From Bacteroidota bacterium (GTDB taxonomy: Bacteria > Bacteroidota > Bacteroidia > Bacteroidales > VadinHA17), in contig DAOWNN010000170.1 in assembly GCA_030642585.1 (NCBI GenBank), positions 1-5,549 of the forward strand: a stretch of 5,549 nucleotides of DNA, given 5' to 3'. This document shows positions 1 to 5,549 of the stretch, in pieces; within the stretch, counting starts at the first letter, position 1, and the number at the start of each line of letters is the position of its first letter. Under the pieces are notes generated by a model that was given only the letters and a program-made list of their open reading frames with translations, had not been told where the DNA came from and searched no databases. A program made the position numbers and the translations under genes.

Positions 1-1
1 A

Positions 2-33
2 ATTTGCTCGGAAAATAGGAAAAAAGAGCAAAT
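2..33. repeat. 8-bp perfect inverted repeat, possible weak terminator
   Basis: ATTTGCTC at 2-9 is the exact reverse complement of GAGCAAAT at 26-33, with a 16-base A/T-rich loop. It lies about 155 bases beyond the stop of the minus-strand KamA-like gene, so it could end that transcript or one arriving from the left of the window. The stem is AT-rich, the loop is long, and the window edge hides whether a T-run follows on the minus strand, so the terminator role is only a guess. I see no convincing gene in the rest of 1-186. Confidence 0.3.
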
Positions 34-186
34 CCACTTATCTGAATTTGCCCATTTCAGTATTTTAGCTCTACTTCTGAAATTCCCTAAATCATAATTC
101 GTTAATCGACATTCGATATTCAAATTAAACTTCCTGTTTCTCGTAATGAGTTATCCCGGATTAGAAAAAGGAATGAAAAATCAAGA

Positions 187-2367
187 CTAGATTTTCAGGT
201 TAGTTATTTCACAGGTGGTTTTAAAGTTATAAGCTGGATATTCATACAGGGGAAATCTGTCTTCTGTAACTCCTGCAGAGTATCCATATATAGATTGGTA
301 TTCCAGTATATCTTCTCCCATTTCTTTTAGTTGGTGCATATATTCTGATACAGACTTGGATTCAATTATTATTATTTTCCCCATTTTAATAATAATCGGA
401 CTGTGTTCCCTGCTGGTATCATGTTCAAATTCAAGTATTCTCCTGCCATCATTTGCTAATCCAATAACTCTGAAACTGAGGCTTTTACCTACTCCGGGAA
501 GATTAAATACACTTCTGTCTGTAGCCAGAAAAGGAATATTATATTTCTTTCTAAAGCTGGACAGTCTGGTGATCAATTTTTTCGGTTGATCTGATATTTT
601 TAAAATTTCAGCAACTCCCTCAGAACCAATCTTACCTGATTTCTTTTCTTCTTCCTTTTCCTGAACAGATCTTGAGACAGGCGTGAAATTATGTTTGTTT
701 TCCGTATAGCCCTTTACCTGAAATGTATAATATGAAAGTATACCAATATCGTTAAGTACTTGCCTGAGTTTTGCCGAATGTCCTCGCCTGGAAGCAGCTG
801 CAGTAAAAACTTCCTGGTTGGTGACAAGCCACCCTGCTCCAAGTAATTCCCTGACCGCTGTTTTTGCCTGTGGAGTAATTTCAAGAGGTGAAACAAAATG
901 GGTTTGAATGAAGAATTGCTGAATGCCAATTTTTGAGGCCCTGGCTTTAAAATCTCTCAAGATTTGTATTAATTCGGGTGTAAATCTCTGAGGTAAATAT
1001 GCAGGCAATCGAGTTCCCATTCTTACCCGAACAATTTCAGCATACTTTCCTCCTTCTGGTCGATTTATATTGTCCTGAATTTTGCCTTCAGCCATTTTAA
1101 GTATTTCATCCAGAATTATACTCAAAGTATGATCGCTGCTCATAAATGCATCACCTCCTGTAACCAGAATGTCTCTTAATTGCGAGTCATACCTGAAATA
1201 ATTCATTGCTGTTTCAAGATTATTTGTCCAGTTTACCTTTGGTTTTAGTTTTTCAAGATCGAAATTTAAATTACCTGACTGGAAATCATACATACGCTGG
1301 CAGGAGACGCACAATCCGGCGCAGCTTCTGCCAGTGGTTTGGGGGATAAATATGGCCACTTGAGGATATCTTCGATGGAGTCCTTTCATATTTGGGAGAA
1401 TCCATCCGGCAGCATTAGGCTCTCCTGGAATAATGGTATCTTCTTTTTCCCATGCCCTTATATTCCCAAATTCTGACACCAATTCTTTATTAACGAAAAT
1501 ATAGTCCCGGAGTGTTTGATCTGAAAATCTTTTTTGATCTGTTTTTTCAAGCTCTAATAGAGAAAGATAATAAGGATTGATAAAGAGAGGAATACCAGCC
1601 TTCTCGGCATTTCTGATTATTTGCAGATCTTCCTCACAAAGGGATTCTCCAAGCATTTCTTTCAAGTCCTTTGAGGATTTTATTGCCATCTTGAGATGAA
1701 AGGTATAATCATTCCACCATTTCCTTGCTCTATCAAGTTTGTCTTTGTGATCAAGACCTTCCGGAAATCTAAATTTAGAAGTTTTAATTTCACCTTCCTC
1801 TATTTTTCTGATCAGGATATTTAAGATCTTATCTTCGTTTTTATTCCTGATTCTAACAACTTCCGGATCTAATCCTGATTTGTACCGATTTAGCCATTCC
1901 ACTGTTTTTTCATGACCCGGTTTCTTTCTTAGGTCCTTTCCTTTAAGCTGTCTGAAAAGGTGAAACATGTCCAGGAAAAGATCTTCAGAAGCGGCACTGT
2001 ACCCGGTTCTGATAGCAGTCCACAAGAGACTAATAGGGCGATTGATGACAAGTTTATCGTTCTGATTTGGATCGGAATAGCTTTCTCCTGAATATTTGAT
2101 ATAGTCAAGGAGCCTGATAGCTGCAAAGTCTTTCCATCTCAGCTTTTCAAAATATTCCTTTCCGGATTGAAGCTTTGTGTAAAATTTTTCTGCATAATGG
2201 TTCTCAGCCAAAATAGACTGAGCAAGGTCTTTAAGCTTGTTTAACAGCTCTTCCTCGTTTTCTGAATTTTTAAAAATATCTCCAATGTCTTTATTTTCCT
2301 CAAGTATATCATATATGATTTTATTTGAAAAAGGAGATAACTTATATTTTTCTTCAATTCTGAACAT
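187..2367 (-). CDS. KamA-family (lysine 2,3-aminomutase-like) radical SAM, probable PLP enzyme with N-terminal extension
   Basis: Cytoplasmic iron-sulfur enzyme of the lysine 2,3-aminomutase superfamily, 726 residues from the ATG at 2367. An upstream in-frame TTG at 2412 would add 15 hydrophobic residues and is less likely. Residues 217-275 match the usual KamA N-terminal region (WWNDY, then PYYLSLLE at 264-272). The radical SAM cluster motif is CAGLCVSC, with Cys349, Cys353 and Cys356 in CxxxCxxC spacing. It is followed by TGGD (403-406), GTRLP (451-455), YLPQRFTPEL (457-466), THF (489-491) and TPVS (562-565). LPGVGK ends at Lys628, which aligns with the PLP-binding lysine of the PGGGGK motif of lysine aminomutase. 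Seen: family signatures and a likely PLP lysine. Known: relatives move an amino group by a radical route. Oddities: the first 215 residues are additional to the usual enzyme, about 416 residues long, and the two aspartates that bind lysine appear to be Lys552 and Asn622. The substrate is therefore probably not lysine and is unknown. Family assignment is firm; the reaction is not. Confidence 0.9.
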   Translation of the reverse strand: MFRIEEKYKLSPFSNKIIYDILEENKDIGDIFKNSENEEELLNKLKDLAQSILAENHYAEKFYTKLQSGKEYFEKLRWKDFAAIRLLDYIKYSGESYSDPNQNDKLVINRPISLLWTAIRTGYSAASEDLFLDMFHLFRQLKGKDLRKKPGHEKTVEWLNRYKSGLDPEVVRIRNKNEDKILNILIRKIEEGEIKTSKFRFPEGLDHKDKLDRARKWWNDYTFHLKMAIKSSKDLKEMLGESLCEEDLQIIRNAEKAGIPLFINPYYLSLLELEKTDQKRFSDQTLRDYIFVNKELVSEFGNIRAWEKEDTIIPGEPNAAGWILPNMKGLHRRYPQVAIFIPQTTGRSCAGLCVSCQRMYDFQSGNLNFDLEKLKPKVNWTNNLETAMNYFRYDSQLRDILVTGGDAFMSSDHTLSIILDEILKMAEGKIQDNINRPEGGKYAEIVRVRMGTRLPAYLPQRFTPELIQILRDFKARASKIGIQQFFIQTHFVSPLEITPQAKTAVRELLGAGWLVTNQEVFTAAASRRGHSAKLRQVLNDIGILSYYTFQVKGYTENKHNFTPVSRSVQEKEEEKKSGKIGSEGVAEILKISDQPKKLITRLSSFRKKYNIPFLATDRSVFNLPGVGKSLSFRVIGLANDGRRILEFEHDTSREHSPIIIKMGKIIIIESKSVSEYMHQLKEMGEDILEYQSIYGYSAGVTEDRFPLYEYPAYNFKTTCEITNLKI

Positions 2368-2431
2368 AGTAAACCCGATAAACACTTTAATTAACAAAAA
2401 AAATAAATGCAAGGATTTATTGAAGGGATAA

Positions 2432-2463
2432 TAAAGTTAATAAAACTTTTCGAGAAATGCAAG
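2432..2463 (-). promoter_or_regulatory. Candidate Bacteroidota-type promoter for the KamA-like gene
   Basis: Read on the minus strand, CTTG (2463-2460) is followed after 20 bases by TAACTTTA (2439-2432). The Bacteroidota consensus is TTTG, then about 19-21 bases, then TAnnTTTG. Each box has one mismatch. Transcription would begin near 2425 and leave a leader of about 57 bases before the ATG at 2367. That would also put the alternative TTG start at 2412 implausibly close to the transcript end. In AT-rich DNA such matches arise by chance, so this is tentative. Confidence 0.3.
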
Positions 2464-2557
2464 CTTGAAATTGAATAAGATGGATTTGGCCCATGGGTGG
2501 AGAATATGTTTACACTGTTCTTTTCGGTGCTGGAGGTAATTCTTTCAGGGAATAGTA

Positions 2558-2586
2558 ATTCACCGGCAATTTCCCTCCATTCACCG
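2558..2586. promoter_or_regulatory. Paired direct repeats, candidate LytTR operator
   Basis: ATTCACCG occurs exactly at 2558-2565 and again at 2579-2586, start to start 21 bp, which is two helical turns. LytTR regulators (AgrA, ComE and VirR types) bind two roughly 9-bp direct repeats with this spacing, normally just upstream of the -35 region. Here the second repeat ends 4-9 bases before the candidate -33 box of the operon that encodes a LytTR regulator. Read on the minus strand, TCGGTGAAT and CCGGTGAAT match 7 and 6 of 9 positions of the classical LytTR half-site as I recall it. A third, inverted core copy (TCGGTG) lies at 2524-2529. The geometry is seen directly; the binding role is inferred. 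Confidence 0.4.
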
Positions 2587-2595
2587 ATTTTTTGT

Positions 2596-2625
2596 TTTGA
2601 ATTGCAATCAACTCTATTATGTTTA
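2596..2625 (+). promoter_or_regulatory. Candidate Bacteroidota-type promoter for the LiaF-like/kinase/regulator operon
   Basis: TTTG at 2596-2599 and TATGTTTA at 2618-2625 are separated by 18 bases. The first box is perfect for the Bacteroidota -33 motif. The second differs from TAnnTTTG only in its last base. A second TTTG at 2591-2594 would give a longer 23-base spacing. Transcription would begin near 2632, leaving a leader of about 47 bases that ends in the A/T-rich stretch before the ATG at 2679. No Shine-Dalgarno sequence is present, as expected for this phylum. Confidence 0.35.
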
Positions 2626-2678
2626 AAGTGAATTTATATTCAGAAGACTAATTTTATTTTTTTTAAACTAACTAATTT

Positions 2679-3377
2679 ATGGAAGCACACAAAAGAAACA
2701 GCAGGGCATTACTTGGTTTGATATTGGTTGTTGTCGGACTGGTAATGATTGCCGGAAATATGCATTGGATCCCATTTGAAATACGAAACTTATTATTTCG
2801 CTGGCAAACAATTGTTCTTACAATTGGGGTTATTTTACTTGTAAGTAAAGAGAATAAAGGACCAGGAGTAGTTTTAATTATGGTAGGAGGTTTTTTCCTG
2901 GCAATTGACCTGGTTGAAAATGCCTATTACCTTCACAGGTTGTTCTGGCCATCAATGATTATTCTCTTAGGTTTGACATTTATTGTTAGAGGAAATAAGC
3001 AGCCATTCTCAAGTAGCGGTGTAATTTCTGATGAAGATTCATTAGATGACATGGCTATTTTTGGAGGAGGAAATAAACTTATCACCTCAAAGAATTTTAA
3101 AGGGGGAAAAATAACATCAGTTTTTGGGGGTTCTACAATAGATTTTACTCAGGCTCAATTGGCTAATGGAATTAATATAATTGATACCGTATTCGTATTT
3201 GGTGGTGTGAAACTAATTGTTCCGCGGGATTGGGATATTCAACTGGAGGTGACTGCTGTATTTGGGGGATTTACTGATAAACGTATTGGAGATCATCGCA
3301 TTGTACAGGACCCTTCAAAGAAGCTGATAATTAAAGGAGTAGCTATTTTTGGCGGAGGTGAGCTTACTTATCTTTAA
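2679..3377 (+). CDS. LiaF-like four-helix membrane protein with FGG-repeat (toastrack-type) domain
   Basis: Predicted inner-membrane protein of 232 residues. The N-terminal half has four hydrophobic helices, roughly residues 8-26, 43-57, 62-79 and 88-104, with the Gly-rich GLILVVVGLVM pattern of the LiaI/LiaF transmembrane family. After a short acidic linker (SDEDSLDD, 117-124), residues 125-232 form a beta-rich domain. It carries five FGG turns at Phe128, Phe149, Phe174, Phe195 and Phe224, and ends in FGGGELTYL. This is the layout of the C-terminal LiaF/YvqF 'cell-wall-active antibiotics response' domain. In Firmicutes, LiaF holds the LiaS kinase inactive until the envelope is disturbed. Here the gene is first in the operon, 22 bases before a LytS-type kinase, so a sensory or inhibitory partner role is a reasonable inference. 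With an even number of helices both ends lie on the same side, probably the cytoplasm. There is no signal peptide or metal-binding motif. The family call is good; the signal is unknown. Confidence 0.82.
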   Translation: MEAHKRNSRALLGLILVVVGLVMIAGNMHWIPFEIRNLLFRWQTIVLTIGVILLVSKENKGPGVVLIMVGGFFLAIDLVENAYYLHRLFWPSMIILLGLTFIVRGNKQPFSSSGVISDEDSLDDMAIFGGGNKLITSKNFKGGKITSVFGGSTIDFTQAQLANGINIIDTVFVFGGVKLIVPRDWDIQLEVTAVFGGFTDKRIGDHRIVQDPSKKLIIKGVAIFGGGELTYL

Positions 3378-3399
3378 CAGCATTAATAATAAATATTAA

Positions 3400-4461
3400 A
3401 TGGATCATCCGGTTTTTAGAACCCTAAAAAGCAGTATTTTTTACTTAATTTCCTGGGTCGTTTTTATAATGGCCCAGGTAATTGTTCTGCATATATTTTA
3501 TGAATTCCCATTAAGATATACGATATGGGATGCTTCTATATACTTTATTCTTTATAGTTTTTTTGGTCTTGGTCTCTGGTATCCGATCAGGTTTATTTAT
3601 ATGTCTGATTCGGATATTTTTTCGAAGATACTGAACTTCCTTGGGCTTGGTGCCGGTACACTGGTATTTTGGCAGCTATTGGGATCTTCCTTTCTGGGAA
3701 TGGTGTTGAATGAGTATGAAAATTTAATTGAATTTAACCAGTTGATAATGCCTATGAGATTGCTCGCAGGTGCCTTGATTTTTATGATTATGTCTCTGGC
3801 TTATTATTTGATTATGTTTTATACAAGCCTGGAGGATAGGAAGGTCAATGAGGCAAACCTGAAGGCCCGGGCCAGGGAATCAGAATTGATGATGTTGAAG
3901 TACCAGCTGAACCCACATTTCCTGTTTAACAGTTTAAATTCTATTAATTCTCTAACATTGTCAGATCCTGAAAAAGCACGAAATATGATTGTAAAACTTT
4001 CTGCTTACCTTAGATATTCCCTGGAGTCTGATCAGGAGTATTTTAAGGATCTGAAGGGAGAAATTGATAACATCAGAAGATATCTTGAAATAGAAAAAAC
4101 AAGGTTTGGAAAAAGAATCAATTATGAAGAACTTATAGATGATTCATGTTTAGAACAGAAGGTGCCTTCTATGATCTTACAGCCATTATTTGAAAATGCA
4201 ATTAAACATAGTGTTCATGAAAGTACCGACCCTGTTATGATTCAAATAAAATGCAATTCGTCTGATGTTTTTCTTAATATTGAAGTACGAAATACTATGC
4301 TTGAAAATAAGAAGCTTATTAGGGGAACAGGGATGGGACTGAGTAATGTTAGAGACAGGTTATTTTCTGCATACAGGAAGGAAAATCTTATGGTTGTTAG
4401 TCAGGAGGACAATTGGTTTGTTGTAAGATTGAAGATTCCCCTATCTTCTGAGAAATTGTAA
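3400..4461 (+). CDS. LytS/YehU-type membrane sensor histidine kinase
   Basis: This 353-residue kinase would autophosphorylate on His and pass the phosphate to the regulator encoded next. Four hydrophobic segments lie at about 12-31, 44-63, 77-100 and 117-141, with very short connecting loops and no PAS, GAF or large periplasmic sensor domain. Sensing therefore probably happens within the membrane or through a partner. A charged linker (146-162) leads to the His_kinase motif YQLNPHFLFNSLNSINSL, with the phospho-acceptor His173. The ATPase domain has a complete N box (FENAIKHS, Asn266) and a G2 box (GTGMGLSNVRDRL, 309-321). The G1 box is degenerate: EVRN (295-298) stands where DxGxG would be expected, a change I recall as common in this Bacteroidota subfamily. 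The lack of an external sensor fits regulation by the LiaF-like protein encoded 22 bases upstream. The regulator follows after 17 bases, so all three are very likely co-transcribed. Confidence 0.92.
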   Translation: MDHPVFRTLKSSIFYLISWVVFIMAQVIVLHIFYEFPLRYTIWDASIYFILYSFFGLGLWYPIRFIYMSDSDIFSKILNFLGLGAGTLVFWQLLGSSFLGMVLNEYENLIEFNQLIMPMRLLAGALIFMIMSLAYYLIMFYTSLEDRKVNEANLKARARESELMMLKYQLNPHFLFNSLNSINSLTLSDPEKARNMIVKLSAYLRYSLESDQEYFKDLKGEIDNIRRYLEIEKTRFGKRINYEELIDDSCLEQKVPSMILQPLFENAIKHSVHESTDPVMIQIKCNSSDVFLNIEVRNTMLENKKLIRGTGMGLSNVRDRLFSAYRKENLMVVSQEDNWFVVRLKIPLSSEKL

Positions 4462-4478
4462 ATTTGCAATTGATTCCT

Positions 4479-5228
4479 ATGGAAAAGAAAATTACAGCTA
4501 TAATTGTTGAGGATGAAAGACTGGCAACAGAACTTCTTCGAAACTATCTTCAATCTTTCCCTCAAATTAATATTGACGGTGAATATTCTGATGGCTTTTC
4601 TGGAATCATGGCAATTAATTCAAAAAAGCCTGACCTTATCTTTCTGGACATCCGTTTACCGAAGATAAGTGGTATGGAGCTGGTTGAATTGATTGAACAC
4701 AAACCTGAAATCATTTTTACTACGGCCTATGATAAGTTTGCTATAAGGGCTTTTGAGATGAATGCTGTAGACTATCTTTTGAAACCTTTTTCCCGGGATC
4801 GCTTCAATACTGCTGTTCAGAGAGCCCTGTACAGAATGGCTGGAGGAGAAAGCATACCTCCGGCAGAGCTGATGGCTAAGGATAATGATGCCAATGAACA
4901 AGTGGATAGGCTTGTAGTAAAAAATAAGAATCAAATTTATGTCATCCCCGCTGAAGATATATACTACCTGGAAGCCCAGGATGATTATGTTATGATTTAT
5001 ACGGAAAATGAAAGGTTTCTAAAGCAAAAGACTTTAAAGTCATTTGAAAACACTCTTAATGCAAAGGCTTTTATCAGGGTACACAGGTCTTACATAGTTC
5101 AGATTGATAAAATCTCCAGGCTTGAACTGTTTGAAAAGGAAAGTTACCACCTTACCTTGGGTAATGGAGCAGTTGTGCCTACCAGTAAATCCGGGTATAA
5201 AGCATTGAAAAGCGCCTTGAGATTTTGA
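4479..5228 (+). CDS. LytTR-family response regulator
   Basis: Cytoplasmic DNA-binding regulator of 249 residues, the expected partner of the kinase just upstream. The receiver domain (about 4-120) has the acidic pair Glu11-Asp12, phospho-acceptor Asp57 in LIFLDIRLP, Thr81/Thr82, and Lys102 in YLLKPF, so all active-site residues are present. A variable linker (121-143) joins it to a LytTR domain (about 145-245). That domain has the hallmark segments EDIYYLEAQDDYVMIYT (159-175) and FIRVHRSYIVQ (198-208). LytTR domains bind paired direct repeats, usually as phosphorylated dimers. I chose the ATG at 4479 because the longer frame starts at a TTG at 4464 and adds only MQLIP before the conserved N terminus. 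The gap to the kinase stop is 17 bases. Its own promoter region has repeats with suitable 21-bp spacing, so autoregulation is plausible. No recognisable hairpin terminator directly follows the stop. Confidence 0.94.
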   Translation: MEKKITAIIVEDERLATELLRNYLQSFPQINIDGEYSDGFSGIMAINSKKPDLIFLDIRLPKISGMELVELIEHKPEIIFTTAYDKFAIRAFEMNAVDYLLKPFSRDRFNTAVQRALYRMAGGESIPPAELMAKDNDANEQVDRLVVKNKNQIYVIPAEDIYYLEAQDDYVMIYTENERFLKQKTLKSFENTLNAKAFIRVHRSYIVQIDKISRLELFEKESYHLTLGNGAVVPTSKSGYKALKSALRF

Positions 5229-5549
5229 CCATCTTGAAAGTCAGAGTAGTTTATATCAATTAGGACCCCCTCGCATTATTAAGAGCTATCTCAAAAACTG
5301 TTTAATTTCTTGGGAAGGCTAGATATTCAGTAAAAAATGTCATTCCTCAATTTATGATGTTTATACCGCGTAGCGGTTAAAGTTTTGTAGAAAGATGTTA
5401 TGAATTTATACATTTCCCCGTAGGGGATAGACTGTTAGAAAAAGATATTTTAAAATGATTTTTTGTAGTGTTAAACTCCTACGGAGTATTATTTGATTAT
5501 TGAAATATTCTGCTACAAAACTTAATGCCCTACGGGCAAAATATTTTAC
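5229..5549. other. Non-coding region downstream of the operon
   Basis: These 321 bases contain no credible gene on either strand. The first part, 5229-5364, shows no clear hairpin, promoter or RNA signature. GAGCTATCTC at 5283-5292 has only a 3-bp stem and is not a terminator. The second part is occupied by the four-hairpin palindromic element. That element could incidentally stop transcription from both sides, but its hairpins are not followed by the usual T-runs. Confidence 0.75.
5365..5538. repeat. 174-bp dyad-symmetric element with four covarying mini-hairpins (REP/MITE-like)
   Basis: The element is symmetric about 5451.5, where the perfect palindrome ATTTTAAAAT lies (5447-5456). Moving outward are two 13-base hairpins (5415-5427 and 5475-5487), then a perfect 11-bp inverted repeat AAGTTTTGTAG/CTACAAAACTT (5380-5390 and 5513-5523). 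After two more bases on each side come two outer 13-base hairpins (5365-5377 and 5526-5538). Every hairpin is a 5-bp stem with a 3-base loop. The loop is GTA in the left pair and TAC in the right pair, so all are the same unit seen from opposite strands. Stem bases differ between copies but always pair. There is no coding capacity and no visible target-site duplication. This resembles non-autonomous mobile or REP-type repeats, possibly moved by an IS200-like REP transposase encoded elsewhere. The structure is seen directly; the class is inferred. It may extend beyond the window. Confidence 0.7.

Larger units (their letters stand above)
2368..2678. other. Divergent intergenic control region
   Basis: This 311-base region separates the minus-strand KamA-like gene from the plus-strand LiaF-like operon, so it must carry promoters for both unless one is served from elsewhere. 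It has no open frame of note beyond the short TTG-initiated extension of the KamA-like gene. It holds one candidate promoter per direction and direct repeats 21 bp apart. It also has three perfect 8-bp palindromes: CAAGCTTG at 2460-2467, CCCATGGG at 2490-2497 and ATTGCAAT at 2601-2608. The last lies between the -33 and -7 boxes of the plus-strand candidate promoter, where a repressor could act, but isolated 8-bp palindromes are weak evidence. Confidence 0.8.

Noticed and set aside
2..97. Open frame on the plus strand of 31 codons running from the left edge to TAA at 95-97
   Set aside because: It could be the end of an upstream gene, but it is too short, its translation has no recognisable pattern, and the neighbouring frame is also open for about 21 codons in this AT-rich stretch.
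105..117. Small hairpin ATCGA-CAT-TCGAT, similar in size to those of the right-end element
   Set aside because: The loop is CAT rather than GTA/TAC, the stem is AT-rich, and there is no associated inverted repeat or T-run, so it is neither a member of the element nor a terminator.
2368..2412. Longer TTG-initiated version of the KamA-like protein with a hydrophobic N terminus
   Set aside because: The extra 15 residues come from A/T-rich leader DNA, resemble no signal peptide with a cleavage site, and would start very close to the candidate transcription start. The ATG at 2367 begins a normal soluble N terminus.
2433..2441. AAAGTTAAT, a full match to the classical LytTR half-site as I recall it
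   Set aside because: No second half-site is found 10-13 bases away, and a loose 9-base pattern is expected by chance in AT-rich DNA. It also overlaps the candidate -7 box of the KamA-like gene.
4464..4478. TTG start for the response regulator
   Set aside because: The receiver domain's conserved beginning (ITAIIVEDE) follows directly after the ATG at 4479, as in other family members; the TTG adds five unrelated residues.
5283..5300. GAGCTATCTC followed by AAAAA, resembling ends of some insertion sequences
   Set aside because: There is no matching opposite end, no transposase fragment and no target duplication in the window.
5365..5549. CRISPR array interpretation of the four repeated hairpins
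   Set aside because: The units are only 13 bases, differ in sequence, occur in inverted orientation and have unequal spacing, which does not fit direct CRISPR repeats.

Overview
The window looks like a stretch of Bacteroidota chromosome. The DNA is AT-rich and no start codon has a Shine-Dalgarno sequence; starts sit behind A/T-rich leaders. The regulators are a LytS/YehU-type histidine kinase and a LytTR response regulator, a pairing very common in that phylum. The candidate promoters fit the Bacteroidota TTTG/TAnnTTTG pattern better than the E. coli one. I cannot name a genus.

Layout. Positions 1-186 are non-coding and hold one 8-bp inverted repeat. Positions 187-2367 (minus strand) encode a 726-residue radical SAM protein of the lysine 2,3-aminomutase (KamA) superfamily. 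It has about 215 extra N-terminal residues, and its substrate-binding positions differ from those of true lysine aminomutase. Positions 2368-2678 are a divergent control region with a candidate promoter for each side and a pair of 8-bp direct repeats exactly 21 bp apart. Positions 2679-5228 (plus strand) form a tight three-gene operon with gaps of 22 and 17 bp: a LiaF-like four-helix membrane protein with a C-terminal FGG-repeat domain, the histidine kinase, and the LytTR regulator. Positions 5229-5549 have no gene but contain a 174-bp perfectly centred palindromic element made of four covarying mini-hairpins.

How the genes may work together. The operon reads as an envelope-sensing module. 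The LiaF-like protein would sit in the inner membrane and modulate the kinase, as LiaF does for LiaS in Firmicutes. The kinase would phosphorylate the regulator at Asp57, and the regulator would bind direct repeats such as those at 2558-2586 to control its own operon. This functional picture is inference from family knowledge. No sequence link ties the radical SAM enzyme to the module except the shared divergent promoter region.

The least explained parts are the four-hairpin element at the right end, which is probably a dispersed repeat or REP/MITE-like structure, and the unknown reaction of the KamA-like enzyme.
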